Shown: piece by piece, positions 47,602 to 57,372 of the stretch
Layout of the letters: each line of letters begins with the position of its first letter
How positions within the stretch are numbered: position 1 is the first letter of the stretch
Assembly: GCF_000743355.1 (NCBI RefSeq)
Contig: NZ_JQEI01000014.1
Location: 1 to 64,000, forward strand
DNA length: 64,000 nt
Source of the DNA: Serratia sp. Ag1
Lineage (GTDB): Bacteria; Pseudomonadota; Gammaproteobacteria; Enterobacterales; Enterobacteriaceae
Direction of reading: 5' to 3'
Made by a program: the position numbers and the translations under genes
Notes under the pieces: generated by a model
Seen by the model: only the letters and a program-made list of their open reading frames with translations
Databases searched by the model: none
What the model was told of the DNA's origin: nothing

Positions 47602-47691
47602 TTTTATGACGCAGTCGGGGTTTTACAATAAAAATGAGGAAGAAAGGGGGAATAAAAGAGAGGGCACCGGCCAGGGCCGATGCCAACAGGG

Positions 47692-48357
47692 TCAGGTCAG
47701 ATGTTTGGCAGTCAACTGCTCGAGGCTGTGCAGCTTATAATCTGCCAAAGCCCAGCGGGGATCCTGACGATATTCTTCTGCCGGAATTACAATGGAACGC
47801 ATGCGTGCGGCTTTGGTGGCAATCATGCCGTTGAAGGAGTCTTCCAGCGTAATGCAGCGCGATGGATCGCTGCCTAAACGCTCTGCGGCGATCAGATAAA
47901 CTTCCGGGTGCGGTTTGCTGTAAGGCAGATATTCGGCAGAAACCAGTTGATCAAAGTAGCTTTCCAACTCGAACATCTGCAACACCTGTTGCTGCATATG
48001 TAATGGTGAAGCGGAGGCTAAGCCGATGTTCAAATCCAGGCTGCGACACAATTCCAGCGCCTGTTGCACACCAGGCAACAGCGGGCGCTGCTCACGTACC
48101 AGTTCGATGGCTCGCTCGATAATGCGCCCGGCGACTTCTTCTTGTGACACCCCTTGCCACGGCATCGACTGGTACCACATTTTTACCACCAGATCGATGC
48201 GCAGGCCTAACGTGTCCGGCAGTCTATGACGATCGGACAAATCCAGCCCCAACGAACCGAAAATATCCAATTCAGCCTGTAACCATAGGGGTTCCGAATC
48301 GATCAATAAACCGTCCATATCAAAAATAGCGGTATCAATGCGTTGTAAATAAGTCAT
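47692..48357 (-). CDS. hxpB: Hexitol phosphatase HxpB (YniC)
   Basis: HxpB is a HAD phosphatase that removes phosphate from hexitol and 2-deoxyglucose phosphates. The 221 residues carry motif I FDMDGLLIDSEP (Asp13, Asp15), motif II in GLASASPLHMQQ, and motif III/IV as SKPHPEVYLIAAERL and ITLEDSFNGMIA. Its length is one short of E. coli. It is divergent from yniB, as in E. coli, and ends in the kduI upstream region. Confidence 0.95.
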   Translation of the reverse strand: MTYLQRIDTAIFDMDGLLIDSEPLWLQAELDIFGSLGLDLSDRHRLPDTLGLRIDLVVKMWYQSMPWQGVSQEEVAGRIIERAIELVREQRPLLPGVQQALELCRSLDLNIGLASASPLHMQQQVLQMFELESYFDQLVSAEYLPYSKPHPEVYLIAAERLGSDPSRCITLEDSFNGMIATKAARMRSIVIPAEEYRQDPRWALADYKLHSLEQLTAKHLT

Positions 48358-48525
48358 TTAATCATTAGCTCCTACAGCGCGGGTAAAAGATCATACTCAC
48401 ACCACTCTATCATTTTTGCTCGTTTTGCTAATGCGTAATTGATTAATAAAGAAAACGGTGGGCGAGTTTGATTAACTACAGGTAGACTTAGCCCATTCTG
48501 GTTACGTCACAAACAAGGGGAGCAC

Positions 48526-49086
48526 ATGACGTATCAACAGGCAGGGCGCGTTGCCATACTGAAACGTATTCTCGGGTGGGTTGTTTTTATCCCTGCGTTA
48601 CTTTCAACGCTGATTTCACTGTTGAGCTTTGTTTATCAGCACAGTGAAAAAACCAAAGGCATTAACGCAGTGATGCTGGATTTTGCGCATGTCATCGTTG
48701 ATATGCTGCGTTTTAATACCTCGTTCCTGAATATTTTCTGGTACAACTCGCCAGTGCCAGACGTCGAAAAGAGCTTGTTCAGCGGTGCCAACCTGATGTT
48801 TATCATTATCTATTTGCTGATTTTTGTTGGCTTGGCGTTGCAGGCTTCTGGTGCCCGGATGTCGCGGCAGGTGAAGTTTATCCGTGAAGGGCTGGAGGAT
48901 CAGATGATCTTGGAGCAGGCCAAGGGAAGTGACGGGCAAACGCGTGCGCAGTTAGAAGAACGTATCACGCTGCCGCATCATACTATCTTTCTGCAGTACT
49001 TCCCGTTGTACATCCTGCCGACGGTGATCGCCGTTGTTGCCTATTTTGCGCTTAAGCTGTTGGGGCAGATGGCTGGGATTGTCTAA
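48526..49086 (+). CDS. yniB: Inner membrane protein YniB
   Basis: YniB is an inner-membrane protein of unknown function. The 186 residues include hydrophobic segments at about 14-35 (LGWVVFIPALLSTLISLLS), 90-110 (LMFIIIYLLIFVGLALQ) and 160-182. The polar part RMSRQVKFIREGLEDQMILE matches the E. coli homologue. It is divergent from hxpB and converges on yniA, the E. coli order. Confidence 0.92.
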   Translation: MTYQQAGRVAILKRILGWVVFIPALLSTLISLLSFVYQHSEKTKGINAVMLDFAHVIVDMLRFNTSFLNIFWYNSPVPDVEKSLFSGANLMFIIIYLLIFVGLALQASGARMSRQVKFIREGLEDQMILEQAKGSDGQTRAQLEERITLPHHTIFLQYFPLYILPTVIAVVAYFALKLLGQMAGIV

Positions 49087-49135
49087 AGTATCGGTGGTCT
49101 GAGGAGTAGGGCGCTGCAATCAGCGCCCTACTAAC

Positions 49136-50005
49136 TTAGTTACCGTCGGGATAGCGCAAAGAGTCGATGGCGCGCTGTGCGGTCACCAGGTGCTGGCCGC
49201 CGAACAGGTTGCTGCGGTTGAGCAGATAGTAAAGCTGATACAGCGGTTGCCGCTCAATGAAACCTGCCTCCAGTGGCCAGATGCTTTGGTAACCATCATA
49301 GATTTGCGTCGGCAAGCTTGGATAAAGTGGCAGCATCGCCAGATCGCACTCGCGATCGCCCCAGTAACAGGCGGGGTCAAACAGGAAGGGGCCATTCGCA
49401 GCCTGTGCGCAGTTATTAGGCCATAAATCACCGTGCAGTAGGGACGGTTGTGGCTGATGGTTCTGCAACCTCTGATACACTATATCAATGATTTCATCGA
49501 TATCGCCGAAGGTCATGCCTTTTTCCGCTGCCAACTGCAGTTGCCAACCGATACGCTGTTCGGCAAAAAATTCGGCCCAGCGGCGTTGCCAGGCATTAGG
49601 CTGCGGCGTGGTTGAAAGATCGTTATCGAAGTCCAGACCGAACTGAGGTTGCTCGCTCCATTGGTGCAAACGGGCCAACTGCTGGCCCAGACAGTGTGCA
49701 CCATGGGCATCTAACGGTTTAAGCGGTTGATACTCGAGCAGCAAAAAACTGTAATCGCGATCGCTACCGACGCCGTACACTTCGGGGACGTGCACGGTTT
49801 TACTGCGCGCCAGAAGTGCTAACTGATCGGCTTCTGCAGTGAAGATTGGCAGCAGTTCGCGGATATCGCATTTCACAAACACCTCGCTGTCACCGTAACT
49901 CACGCGCCACGCCGAATGAATTTCTCCTCCGGGTAGTTCAGTCCTTTCGCGTATTTCTGCGCTGCCAAAATGCTCACTTAACAGACGACTAACGGCTTGC
50001 CACAT
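49136..50005 (-). CDS. yniA: Fructosamine kinase family protein YniA
   Basis: YniA belongs to the fructosamine-3-kinase/aminoglycoside phosphotransferase-like family, possibly repairing glycated proteins or phosphorylating ketosamines; its E. coli activity is not settled. Lys in VFVKCDI binds ATP, and the catalytic loop LLHGDLWPNNCA with the metal segment FLFDPACYWGDRECDLAM is intact. Length 289 against 286. GAGGGGAAG precedes the ATG. Confidence 0.94.
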   Translation of the reverse strand: MWQAVSRLLSEHFGSAEIRERTELPGGEIHSAWRVSYGDSEVFVKCDIRELLPIFTAEADQLALLARSKTVHVPEVYGVGSDRDYSFLLLEYQPLKPLDAHGAHCLGQQLARLHQWSEQPQFGLDFDNDLSTTPQPNAWQRRWAEFFAEQRIGWQLQLAAEKGMTFGDIDEIIDIVYQRLQNHQPQPSLLHGDLWPNNCAQAANGPFLFDPACYWGDRECDLAMLPLYPSLPTQIYDGYQSIWPLEAGFIERQPLYQLYYLLNRSNLFGGQHLVTAQRAIDSLRYPDGN

Positions 50006-50232
50006 AGTCTTCCCCTCTGTGTTGCCTGCGATTTCATTAGGCTAGCGTCTTTCCTGTCGCGAAAACACGACATGGCGCACAGCAACACCAACTATTGGTG
50101 ATAATTTCACTGAGGTGTTTCCGTACAAAGTATATACGCTGTTGATAAATTTAAGTGCGTGACTATTGCAACTTACAAGCCGCTCAGCGATGTTTATGTG
50201 CCGCGTCTTAACAGGATAATGAGGGATCGTTG

Positions 50233-50682
50233 ATGGAGCAGAATGTGCAGTGGCAGCGTGGTGAGTTTCGTATCAGCAGTGATAAGAGTGAACTGGATTT
50301 AGCTTTTACCCATGCTTTTTTGACCACCAGCAGTTGGGCAAAGGGAATTTCACTGGAAACGGTGCGTCTGTCGATAGAAAACAGCCTGTGTTTTGGGCTT
50401 TATCATCGGCATCAGCAAATTGGTTTTACCCGCCTGGTGACCGACTATGTCACTTTTGGCTATCTGTGTGATGTCTTCGTTACGCCAGAATTTGAACGGC
50501 AGGGGCTGGCGCGTTGGCTAATGGAATGTTCACTGGAACACCCGGTATTCCCGCGTCTACGGCGCATTATGCTGGTCACCGACAGTGCTCCTTGGTTGTA
50601 TCAGAAAGTGGGCTATCAGCCCATCAATAAAGAGAATTTTGCCTGGCACATCGTGCGGCCCGATATTTATCAGCAGCCATAA
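50233..50682 (+). CDS. GNAT family N-acetyltransferase
   Basis: The 149 residues form a compact GNAT domain: IGFTRLVTDYVTFGYLCDVF is the core strand pair and VTPEFERQGLARWLME the acetyl-CoA loop (Q-x-x-G-x-A variant), ending with LVTDSAPWLYQKVGYQPI. The substrate is unknown. ATG 50233 is preferred over an adjoining TTG. It converges on the GhoS-like gene. Confidence 0.88.
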   Translation: MEQNVQWQRGEFRISSDKSELDLAFTHAFLTTSSWAKGISLETVRLSIENSLCFGLYHRHQQIGFTRLVTDYVTFGYLCDVFVTPEFERQGLARWLMECSLEHPVFPRLRRIMLVTDSAPWLYQKVGYQPINKENFAWHIVRPDIYQQP

Positions 50683-50755
50683 AGATTGTGGGAGCCGTCG
50701 CAGATTTGGTTACTACAGCGGGTTATGAAATCCGCGACGGTGAACTATCTCATTT

Positions 50756-51055
50756 TTATGTATCAATATGTAACCGCTTGACGTAGTCCCTAGAGGTAGC
50801 AACGCTGACCTGCGGAGGCTTTCCTAGGGCCACATGCCCGAACCCCTGAGCCAACTGTTGTACAATCTGTTGATCTAACGGTGTCGTCAAAGCAAAACTC
50901 GTTTTCTCCAGTTGATGGTGTACACCGCGTTCATCAGTGATCGAGGTGGTAAAACCTTCGCGAGTAAGTTGCCCGCTCAGCCTGGATAAATCGACGAAAC
51001 CATCTTCCTGAACGTTGAAAGTCACCACAAAACAGGTGGGTGGAGATTGACTCAT
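50756..51055 (-). CDS. GhoS-like antitoxin (DUF2622 family)
   Basis: The 99-residue protein resembles E. coli GhoS, the type V antitoxin endoribonuclease that cleaves ghoT mRNA. Shared features are FVVTFNV near the start, then TDERGVHHQLEKTSFALTT against ADEYGIPRQLNENSFAITT in GhoS, and a Cas2-like ferredoxin layout. E. coli ghoS is followed at once by ghoT, a small membrane toxin. Here the 73 bases downstream hold no ORF and meet a converging GNAT gene, so no toxin is attached. Its RNA target, if any, must be elsewhere. Confidence 0.7.
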   Translation of the reverse strand: MSQSPPTCFVVTFNVQEDGFVDLSRLSGQLTREGFTTSITDERGVHHQLEKTSFALTTPLDQQIVQQLAQGFGHVALGKPPQVSVATSRDYVKRLHIDT

Positions 51056-51164
51056 AAATCACCTCTTGGTATATGGATACCCAGAGAATAGACCAAAAAA
51101 GTAATACAGGCGTCCTTACAGGTTGTATATGCTACGCAACTTATTGAAAGGAGTGAGGGATTCT

Positions 51165-51827
51165 GTGAAAACAAAAATCAGTTGCCTGCTGGCAACCCTA
51201 CTATTAGCGGGTTGCGCCAGCGAACCGCAAACAACGAACAACACAACAGGCACTGGTACAACGGGCGGTTGGCTCAAACCTCCCTCGCAAATACCCAGTA
51301 ACCGAACCGGTACACCCGTTGCGTATAATGATTATATCCGTCAGGCCGCCAGTAACTACGGCGTTGATGAAACCCTGATTAAGGCAATTATTCAGGTGGA
51401 ATCCGGGTTTAACCCGAACGTTGTCAGCACCTCCAATGCGGTGGGCTTGATGCAGTTGAAAGCTTCAACCGCAGGTCGTGATGCCTATCGCCTGAAAGGA
51501 AAGAACGGGCAACCAAGTTCACGCGAATTGAAGGATCCGGCGGTTAATATTGATCTGGGAACAGCCTATATCAATATTCTTCAAAGCCAGCAGCTAGCCG
51601 GGATTACCGATCCGCAAACGTTGCGCTATGCCACTATTGTCTCTTATGTGAATGGTGCGGGGGCGATGTTGAGGACGTTCTCATCTGACAAACGCGTGGC
51701 GGTAAACCGTATTAACCAGATGAGCCCGAACGAATTCTATCAGCATATCCAAAAGAAGCACCCGGCACCGCAGGCACCGCGCTATCTTTGGAAAGTGACT
51801 ACCGCCTATCAGGCGATGTCTGAGTAA
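51165..51827 (+). CDS. emtA: Membrane-bound lytic murein transglycosylase EmtA (MltE)
   Basis: EmtA is an outer-membrane lipoprotein that cleaves peptidoglycan internally. From GTG 51165 (GAGG nearby) the 220 residues have a lipobox LLLAGC, a Thr/Gly/Asn-rich linker (about residues 22-45) longer than in E. coli, and an SLT domain with catalytic Glu in AIIQVESGFNPN, the GLMQLKAS motif and HPAPQAPRYLWK at the end. The earlier frame opening at 51123 would misplace the signal peptide. Confidence 0.93.
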   Translation: MKTKISCLLATLLLAGCASEPQTTNNTTGTGTTGGWLKPPSQIPSNRTGTPVAYNDYIRQAASNYGVDETLIKAIIQVESGFNPNVVSTSNAVGLMQLKASTAGRDAYRLKGKNGQPSSRELKDPAVNIDLGTAYINILQSQQLAGITDPQTLRYATIVSYVNGAGAMLRTFSSDKRVAVNRINQMSPNEFYQHIQKKHPAPQAPRYLWKVTTAYQAMSE

Positions 51828-51858
51828 TATTTCACTTCTTTTGTTGAATCATCATTCT

Positions 51859-51878
51859 AAGGCCCCTGATGGGGCCTT
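51859..51878. terminator. Hairpin between emtA and the hydrolase gene
   Basis: AAGGCCCC-TGAT-GGGGCCTT is a perfect 8-bp stem between converging genes. T-runs are short on both sides. Confidence 0.6.
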
Positions 51879-51901
51879 GCTTTATCAGGGGCCGAGTGCC
51901 G

Positions 51902-53113
51902 CTACTTGGTATCGAACCACAACTTCCATTGCGGAACCGCAGTAGCGAAGGTGCCCCGGTGAGTGGTGTCCCCCGTGGAGATAGCCTCAACCTTGGTGTT
52001 ACCTGATCCCATCGCTTGTGCATAGGTCATTGCCATGCGGCCAACGCCAACTGTAATAGCCTCATCTGTTTCACCGTAATAGTTACGCACCGGAGACAGA
52101 ATCACCCACCGATAGGCCTGGGCGGCAGCGATCAGCCTGCCATATGCCGAGTTAGCAAAATACTGCGGGTTGAAATATTCCAGCCTGATCAGCTTATGCA
52201 GGTCGGTCGGAATGTCTTCTGGATTAAATGGCTGGCGCTCATAAGCTTTTTTGGCAACCTCGTAGTAGTCGTCGTTGAGCAAGGCGCGGGCCAGGCCTGG
52301 TACTCCGTAGTAATTTTCGTAAGCGAAAGCCGATAGGATCATGATGCTGTTCAACCAACTGGCGTCAAACTTACGTGGGAAAACCAGAAAACCGTTCATC
52401 AGAGCAAACACGTCAACGGGCGCACTGGCGGTGGTGGTGCCCTGAGGTTTGATGCCAACACTCTCCAGCTTCTCGAGCATGGCCATGGTGACAAACCCGC
52501 CCTGTGACCAGCCGGAAAGAAACAGACGATTGTTGCTCAACCCCATGTGCTTGAGCACGCTTTGGGCGGCGATCAACATGTCGTAAGTGGCCTGCTGGTG
52601 GCTACCTTTCACCATATAGCCTTCAGGCTCTGTGGAAACCCCTAAACCAAAATAGTCAGCACCAATCACCAGATAACCTTGCCCGGCAAATTGTGCGAGC
52701 ATCAACTGGGTTTCTGGTGACTGTTCAGGGAAGGAGGGAACCTGATATTTACCGTAGACCGTGCCGTGCTGATAGGAGAGCAGTGGGAAAGTTTTCTCTG
52801 CCGTGTCAGGGATCGCCAGTAAGCCTGAAGCAACCGTTGGCCGGTTGCCCAGTTCCGGTATTACCGAATGATAGGTAATGCGATACAGGTTTACGGCGTT
52901 ACGAGCAGGGGTGTATTGAACGGTGACTCCGGCAAACTTGGGGGTATCGACAGTGAGGATTTGGTTCAGGCGTTCGCTGCTCCAATGGCCGATCAACTGA
53001 TAAGAAACACTGTCGCTGACCTGAACTTGAGGGTTATTGTTGGTTTCTGCGGTGGCAGGGAGCAGCCAGCAAGTCAGTAACAGGTAAATGAAAACGTGAA
53101 ATTTTTTTAGCAT
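51902..53113 (-). CDS. Secreted alpha/beta hydrolase, lipase/esterase type
   Basis: From ATG 53111-53113 (AGGGAAC ahead) the 403 residues start with a signal peptide (MLKKFHVFIYLLLTCWLLPATAE) and form an alpha/beta hydrolase like the secretory lipase family. The nucleophile serine is in LFLSGWSQGGFVTMAM (GxSxG), preceded by QGYLVIGADYFGLG; a His candidate is in STGDTTHRGTF. Substrates are unknown; esters or polyesters in the periplasm or medium are plausible. It is a single gene. Confidence 0.8.
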   Translation of the reverse strand: MLKKFHVFIYLLLTCWLLPATAETNNNPQVQVSDSVSYQLIGHWSSERLNQILTVDTPKFAGVTVQYTPARNAVNLYRITYHSVIPELGNRPTVASGLLAIPDTAEKTFPLLSYQHGTVYGKYQVPSFPEQSPETQLMLAQFAGQGYLVIGADYFGLGVSTEPEGYMVKGSHQQATYDMLIAAQSVLKHMGLSNNRLFLSGWSQGGFVTMAMLEKLESVGIKPQGTTTASAPVDVFALMNGFLVFPRKFDASWLNSIMILSAFAYENYYGVPGLARALLNDDYYEVAKKAYERQPFNPEDIPTDLHKLIRLEYFNPQYFANSAYGRLIAAAQAYRWVILSPVRNYYGETDEAITVGVGRMAMTYAQAMGSGNTKVEAISTGDTTHRGTFATAVPQWKLWFDTK

Positions 53114-53345
53114 CGATGTTCCCTCAATATAATCACTGTGCGAACTGCAGATAGGTATGGCGGATTGATATAACATGGCTAACGTGCGGGGCTTCAGTGC
53201 TTGGCTTACCGCTCTCGTCATCCAATGAATCTGTGCTTCGATTTCAGGTTAAACATAGTGTGCTTTGCTTAAAAGACCAAATGAGCCGTTGATAAAATCA
53301 ACAAAATCAATGGGCATCTCAAACAACAGGAATTGAGGGGGAAAG

Positions 53346-54230
53346 ATGGAAAAGATTGACCTGCATATGCATTCTAACTATAGCGATGACGCAGATTTAC
53401 CGGTTGATGTGTTAATTGCGCGTTGCCAGAAACAGGGGATCAGTACGCTGGCCGTGACCGACCATAACCGCGCTGATTCGGTAGCAGCAGCCAAGGCCTT
53501 GGCGTCATCCACCCTGAATGTGTTATCCGGCATTGAAATTGACTGCACCTTTGAGGGGCGTAACTACCATCTGTTGGGCTATGGCTTTACCCCTGCTGAG
53601 GATTTCGCGGCGATTTACCAGAATTTCAGTGCGATCCAGCGTGAATTGACACCCCAAAAGTTCGAAAAACTGCGTGAACTGAATTTCTATCTTGATGAAC
53701 AGCGGTTGGAGCAAGTGTGCGGTGGGGCCATTCCGCAAGAGGAGCAGATGGGGGAAGTGATCCTGGAAGATGAACGTAATGACGGTCATCCGCTGCTACT
53801 TCCTTATCGTGCTGGCGGTGCCAGAGCAGATATGCCACTGATCAACTTTTACTGGGATTTCTTTGGCCCCGGCAAAGTCTGCTACATGCCAGTAACCTAC
53901 CCGGCAATGAGCGCGATGGCTGAAGTGATTCGCGATAACGGTGGGATACCGATCGTGGCGCATATTGGTGCTAACGTTAAGCAGGATCACACCCAGGTGA
54001 TTGATAAGATGCTGAAAGTTGGGGTGATGGGGCTAGAGGTGTTTTCCAGCTATCATTCGCCGAAGCTAGCTGACCAATTATATGACTTTGCCGTTGAACG
54101 CTCGGCATTTGTCAGTTGTGGCAGTGATTTCCACGGGCGTAACAAACCGAAAATCGAAGTGGGGCAGTGTGCCTACGGCCCACAGCACTTGACGGAAATA
54201 CGCCGATTGGTTGCAGCAGCCAGTGCTTAA
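53346..54230 (+). CDS. PHP domain metal-dependent phosphoesterase
   Basis: The 294 residues begin with the PHP signature KIDLHMHSNYSDDA, continue with LAVTDHN and GIEIDC, and end with CGSDFHGRNKP, together the metal ligands of the fold. It differs from the RNase AM (YciV) group in the central insert (residues 110-165), so I do not name a substrate. It is a lone gene with GAGGGG before the ATG. Confidence 0.85.
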   Translation: MEKIDLHMHSNYSDDADLPVDVLIARCQKQGISTLAVTDHNRADSVAAAKALASSTLNVLSGIEIDCTFEGRNYHLLGYGFTPAEDFAAIYQNFSAIQRELTPQKFEKLRELNFYLDEQRLEQVCGGAIPQEEQMGEVILEDERNDGHPLLLPYRAGGARADMPLINFYWDFFGPGKVCYMPVTYPAMSAMAEVIRDNGGIPIVAHIGANVKQDHTQVIDKMLKVGVMGLEVFSSYHSPKLADQLYDFAVERSAFVSCGSDFHGRNKPKIEVGQCAYGPQHLTEIRRLVAAASA

Positions 54231-54271
54231 GTTGTGTAAGGCGAACCAACCTGGTTCACCTTGGGGGGTAT

Positions 54272-54961
54272 TTAGATAACGTTTGGCGTATAGGTGGAAA
54301 TAATCTCCAGTACGCCGTTGATAATAAACTGAACGCCCATACAGACCAGCAGGAAGCCCATCAGGCGTGAGATAGCTTCAATGCCGCTCTTGCCAACCAA
54401 GCGCATAATGCTGGTCGAACTGCGTAGGCAGGCCCATAAGATCACCGAAACCACCAAGAAAGTAGCCACCGGTGCTACCAGTAACACCCAATGAGCAAAC
54501 CCCAGCGTGTTTTCTTTGATGCTTGAGGCTGAACTGATGATCATCGCAATCGTCCCCGGCCCAGCGGTGCTCGGCATTGCCAATGGCACAAAAGCAATAT
54601 TAGCGGAGGTCTTTTTGCGCAGCTCCTTACTTTTGGTTTCCACCTCCAGCGTTTCACCTGCGGTTTGCTGCGGGAACAGCATACGGAAGCCGATAAAAGC
54701 GACGATTAGCCCACCCGCGATACGCAGGCCCGGAATCGAGATGCCGAAAGTTTTCATGACCAGTTGGCCAGCATAGAACGCCACCGTCATGATCAAGAAA
54801 ACATACACCGAAGCCATCAGTGACTGCTGATTGCGCTCTTCACTCGTCATATTGCCCGAAAGGCCAAGCAACAGCGCCACGGTAGTCAGCGGGTTGGCCA
54901 GCGGGAGCAGTAACACCAACCCTAGCCCGACGGCTTGAAACAACTGCAAAATGGTCGACAT
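54272..54961 (-). CDS. marC: MarC family inner membrane protein
   Basis: MarC is a six-helix inner-membrane protein once thought to give antibiotic resistance; its substrate is unknown. The 229 residues match E. coli MarC ([60 protein letters not shown]). It lies 74 bases downstream of the MATE gene on the same strand, so the two may share a transcript. The marRAB operon is not adjacent here. Confidence 0.92.
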   Translation of the reverse strand: MSTILQLFQAVGLGLVLLLPLANPLTTVALLLGLSGNMTSEERNQQSLMASVYVFLIMTVAFYAGQLVMKTFGISIPGLRIAGGLIVAFIGFRMLFPQQTAGETLEVETKSKELRKKTSANIAFVPLAMPSTAGPGTIAMIISSASSIKENTLGFAHWVLLVAPVATFLVVSVILWACLRSSTSIMRLVGKSGIEAISRLMGFLLVCMGVQFIINGVLEIISTYTPNVI

Positions 54962-55035
54962 AAAACAAATCCCAAAAAGTGTGGATGGTGGAGGTCAGCA
55001 AAGGGCCTAAGTAAAAACTCTGGATATCAACAACG

Positions 55036-56400
55036 TTATACCAAGCGTTCGATTTTTTTGTGTCGCCATACCAGCCTGTAGAAAGTGGTCTGCAATGCCA
55101 GCATGGCCAAATAAGCGATTGGAAACGCCATCCATACGCCTTCCAAACCAAAATGGGTACTGAGCAGGTAAGCCGCAGGCAACTGAACGACCAGAATGCA
55201 CAGAATCGAAATAGATACGGGCACCATTACTACGCCGCTGGCGCGCATAATACCACCGACGATAGCCTGAAAACCAAATACCAGCATGCTCCAAAGCATA
55301 ATGTGTAACAAATGTTCAGCCTGTGCCAAGACATCAGGGTTAGTGAGGAACAATCCCAGTAGCCAATGTGAAAGCAGGTAGCTAAGCACGATCAGTGTTC
55401 CGGTCAGCCAGAGATTGATGAATAAGCCGGTACGCAGAATGGGGCTAATCCGCTCCATGTGTCCGCCGCCGATCGCTTGGGCACCGAGGATAGAAGCCGT
55501 AATGGCGATCGACAGCGCCGGAAACTGCACGTAATTGACGATCTGTGTAACCGCCCCGTAGGCTGCAGTAGCATCCGAGCCGTGGCGGTTAACCAGCGCT
55601 AGAATGGCCAGTTCGGAGAGTGAAATCACCACCATCTGCAAACCGGTCGGCAAGCCAATACGCAAAACTTTGCGCAGCACCGCCTTGTCTAGCTTCAACG
55701 CAGCCAACATGGCACGATCGGGGGCTAAAACATGTTGTTTACGACGAAGACGCACGGCGAGATACGCCATTGCTAGCGCGTACCCCACCATACCGGCCAG
55801 GGCCGCACTCTGGATCCCCATCGGGGCCAACCCTAACCAGCCCAGGATCAATGCGGGTGTCAGTACTAAACCAACGCAGGTTGATAACAGCAGTGCCAAC
55901 AACGGAGAAATCGTATCACTGACGCCGCGTAACAACTGAGTGAACAGAATAAACACCAACAGCAGTGGCATAATCAGCATCATGATGCGGGCGTAGGAAA
56001 CGGCTTCCTCCAGCACATCTGGCGGAGTTCCCAGCGCTTGTAACGCCTGACGAGAGAATAAAGAGCCAAACACGGCAGCCAGTAAACCAATGAGGACACC
56101 CAGCATGAGTGCTGTTCCGGCGATAGTTTTCACCTTCTCGGGCTCATTGGCTCCCCAGGCTTGCCCAATCAGCACTGATGCACCGGCACCGACACCAATC
56201 ACCAATGAGATAAAGAAGAACACCACGGGAAACATACCGGCAATGGCGGCCAGCGCCTGGGTGCCAAGCATTTGGCCGATATAGATACCGTTAAGAGTGC
56301 CAGAAAATCCTTGCAGGAAATTGGACAGTACCATGGGCACCAGAAAGATCAGATAGATGTGCCAGAGCGGTTTCTGCTTTTGTTGCGAGCGGGTTGGCAT
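55036..56400 (-). CDS. MATE family efflux transporter
   Basis: The 454 residues form twelve hydrophobic segments in two homologous halves, as in NorM/MATE cation-coupled multidrug exporters. PMVLSNFLQGFSGTLNGIYIG is the first-helix motif and PTGLQMVVISLSELAILAL starts the second half. It differs from E. coli MdtK in detail, and the drug range cannot be told. It may be cotranscribed with marC downstream. Confidence 0.9.
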   Translation of the reverse strand: MPTRSQQKQKPLWHIYLIFLVPMVLSNFLQGFSGTLNGIYIGQMLGTQALAAIAGMFPVVFFFISLVIGVGAGASVLIGQAWGANEPEKVKTIAGTALMLGVLIGLLAAVFGSLFSRQALQALGTPPDVLEEAVSYARIMMLIMPLLLVFILFTQLLRGVSDTISPLLALLLSTCVGLVLTPALILGWLGLAPMGIQSAALAGMVGYALAMAYLAVRLRRKQHVLAPDRAMLAALKLDKAVLRKVLRIGLPTGLQMVVISLSELAILALVNRHGSDATAAYGAVTQIVNYVQFPALSIAITASILGAQAIGGGHMERISPILRTGLFINLWLTGTLIVLSYLLSHWLLGLFLTNPDVLAQAEHLLHIMLWSMLVFGFQAIVGGIMRASGVVMVPVSISILCILVVQLPAAYLLSTHFGLEGVWMAFPIAYLAMLALQTTFYRLVWRHKKIERLV

Positions 56401-56461
56401 TTAAAGGTTTCCCTGCACTAAAAAAGAGTGTAATGGCATACATCATGCCGTGGCTGTGATA

Positions 56462-57007
56462 TCAAGAGGTGAAGGCATCTCGGGTCATCCAGGCTAAATG
56501 TGCCTGAATATCGGCTGGCCAATGCGCAATTTGTGCGGTAAATGCTTTGGCATCATGGCTAAACAGGGCTCGCACTGCTTCTTCATAACCAGGTAAGCAC
56601 CCGGCTATCGCTGTCATGAAACGGTAACCGCTCTCTTTTGCCAAGCGTTCACGATCTTGTTCTGCCGTATTGTGCCGCGCTTCGTCCACCAGGCGCCGCA
56701 GGGCAGCAGAAGCCCCGCCCCGCTGTTGTGCCAGCCATTCCCAATGGCGGGGCAGGAGAGTTACCTCACGAGCGACTACCCCGAGTTTTGGCCGCCCTAC
56801 AGAGGGTTGGGCTGTTGAGGCAGCCTCATCGGTACGGCACTTTTCTTCCGGCCATGGGTAGTCGACTTGCGCCCCGGTGGTATCATCAAACACCAGCAGC
56901 CCACCAGCCGAAAGGTCGAGTTCTGCCAACGTATTGGCGACTTCAGAGTAAGAACCAGCAGCAACACGTTGGTCACGCAAAAACGCAGTGCATCTTGGAA
57001 TCGTCAT
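56462..57007 (-). CDS. DUF2239 family protein
   Basis: The 181-residue protein matches the DUF2239 layout: N-terminal TAFLRDQRVAAGSYSEVA, central VGRPKLGVVAREVTLLPRHW, and a helical C-terminus with YRFMTAIAGCLPGYEEAVRA and DIQAHLAWM. The central basic segment could bind nucleic acid, but the role is unknown. ATG 57005-57007 or the GTG three codons earlier could start it. It is a lone gene upstream of the divergent thrS region. Confidence 0.82.
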   Translation of the reverse strand: MTIPRCTAFLRDQRVAAGSYSEVANTLAELDLSAGGLLVFDDTTGAQVDYPWPEEKCRTDEAASTAQPSVGRPKLGVVAREVTLLPRHWEWLAQQRGGASAALRRLVDEARHNTAEQDRERLAKESGYRFMTAIAGCLPGYEEAVRALFSHDAKAFTAQIAHWPADIQAHLAWMTRDAFTS

Positions 57008-57016
57008 AATAGTCAC

Positions 57017-57372
57017 TTTATATCCGGGTTTTATTATTTTACCCGGGTGAATTTGAGCGTATTCTATTTAAAAGTCAAGTTCAACGTTCATTCTGATGTC
57101 TTACAAATCGCTTTGGCACGGGTTATCACCAGCAGTAATAACCTGTTGATGCTGGTGTGATTGCACTTTATTTATCCGCTACAAATTTAATGTTACTATC
57201 CGCGAGGCTGTAAAAAGCCGCTGAAGGTACGCGTTCTAATGGCGTATCAAGTTGTGCGTCAATCTGGCAATTGTGGGCGAGATATGATGCATAACTTACT
57301 CAATACTAATCAAAATATCTGTACTGCATGTGATCTGTCGTGTGGGTCACCACTGTAGATAAGGAATTATTA
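57017..57372 (+). promoter_or_regulatory. thrS leader with probable autoregulatory operator
   Basis: This 356-base stretch should hold the thrS promoter and leader. The hairpin GTGG-GTCA-CCAC (57342-57353) directly before the ribosome site AAGGAA (57361) closely resembles the corresponding part of the E. coli thrS operator, where ThrRS binds tRNA-like hairpins to block its own translation. The further upstream domains were not resolved by eye. Confidence 0.5.
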
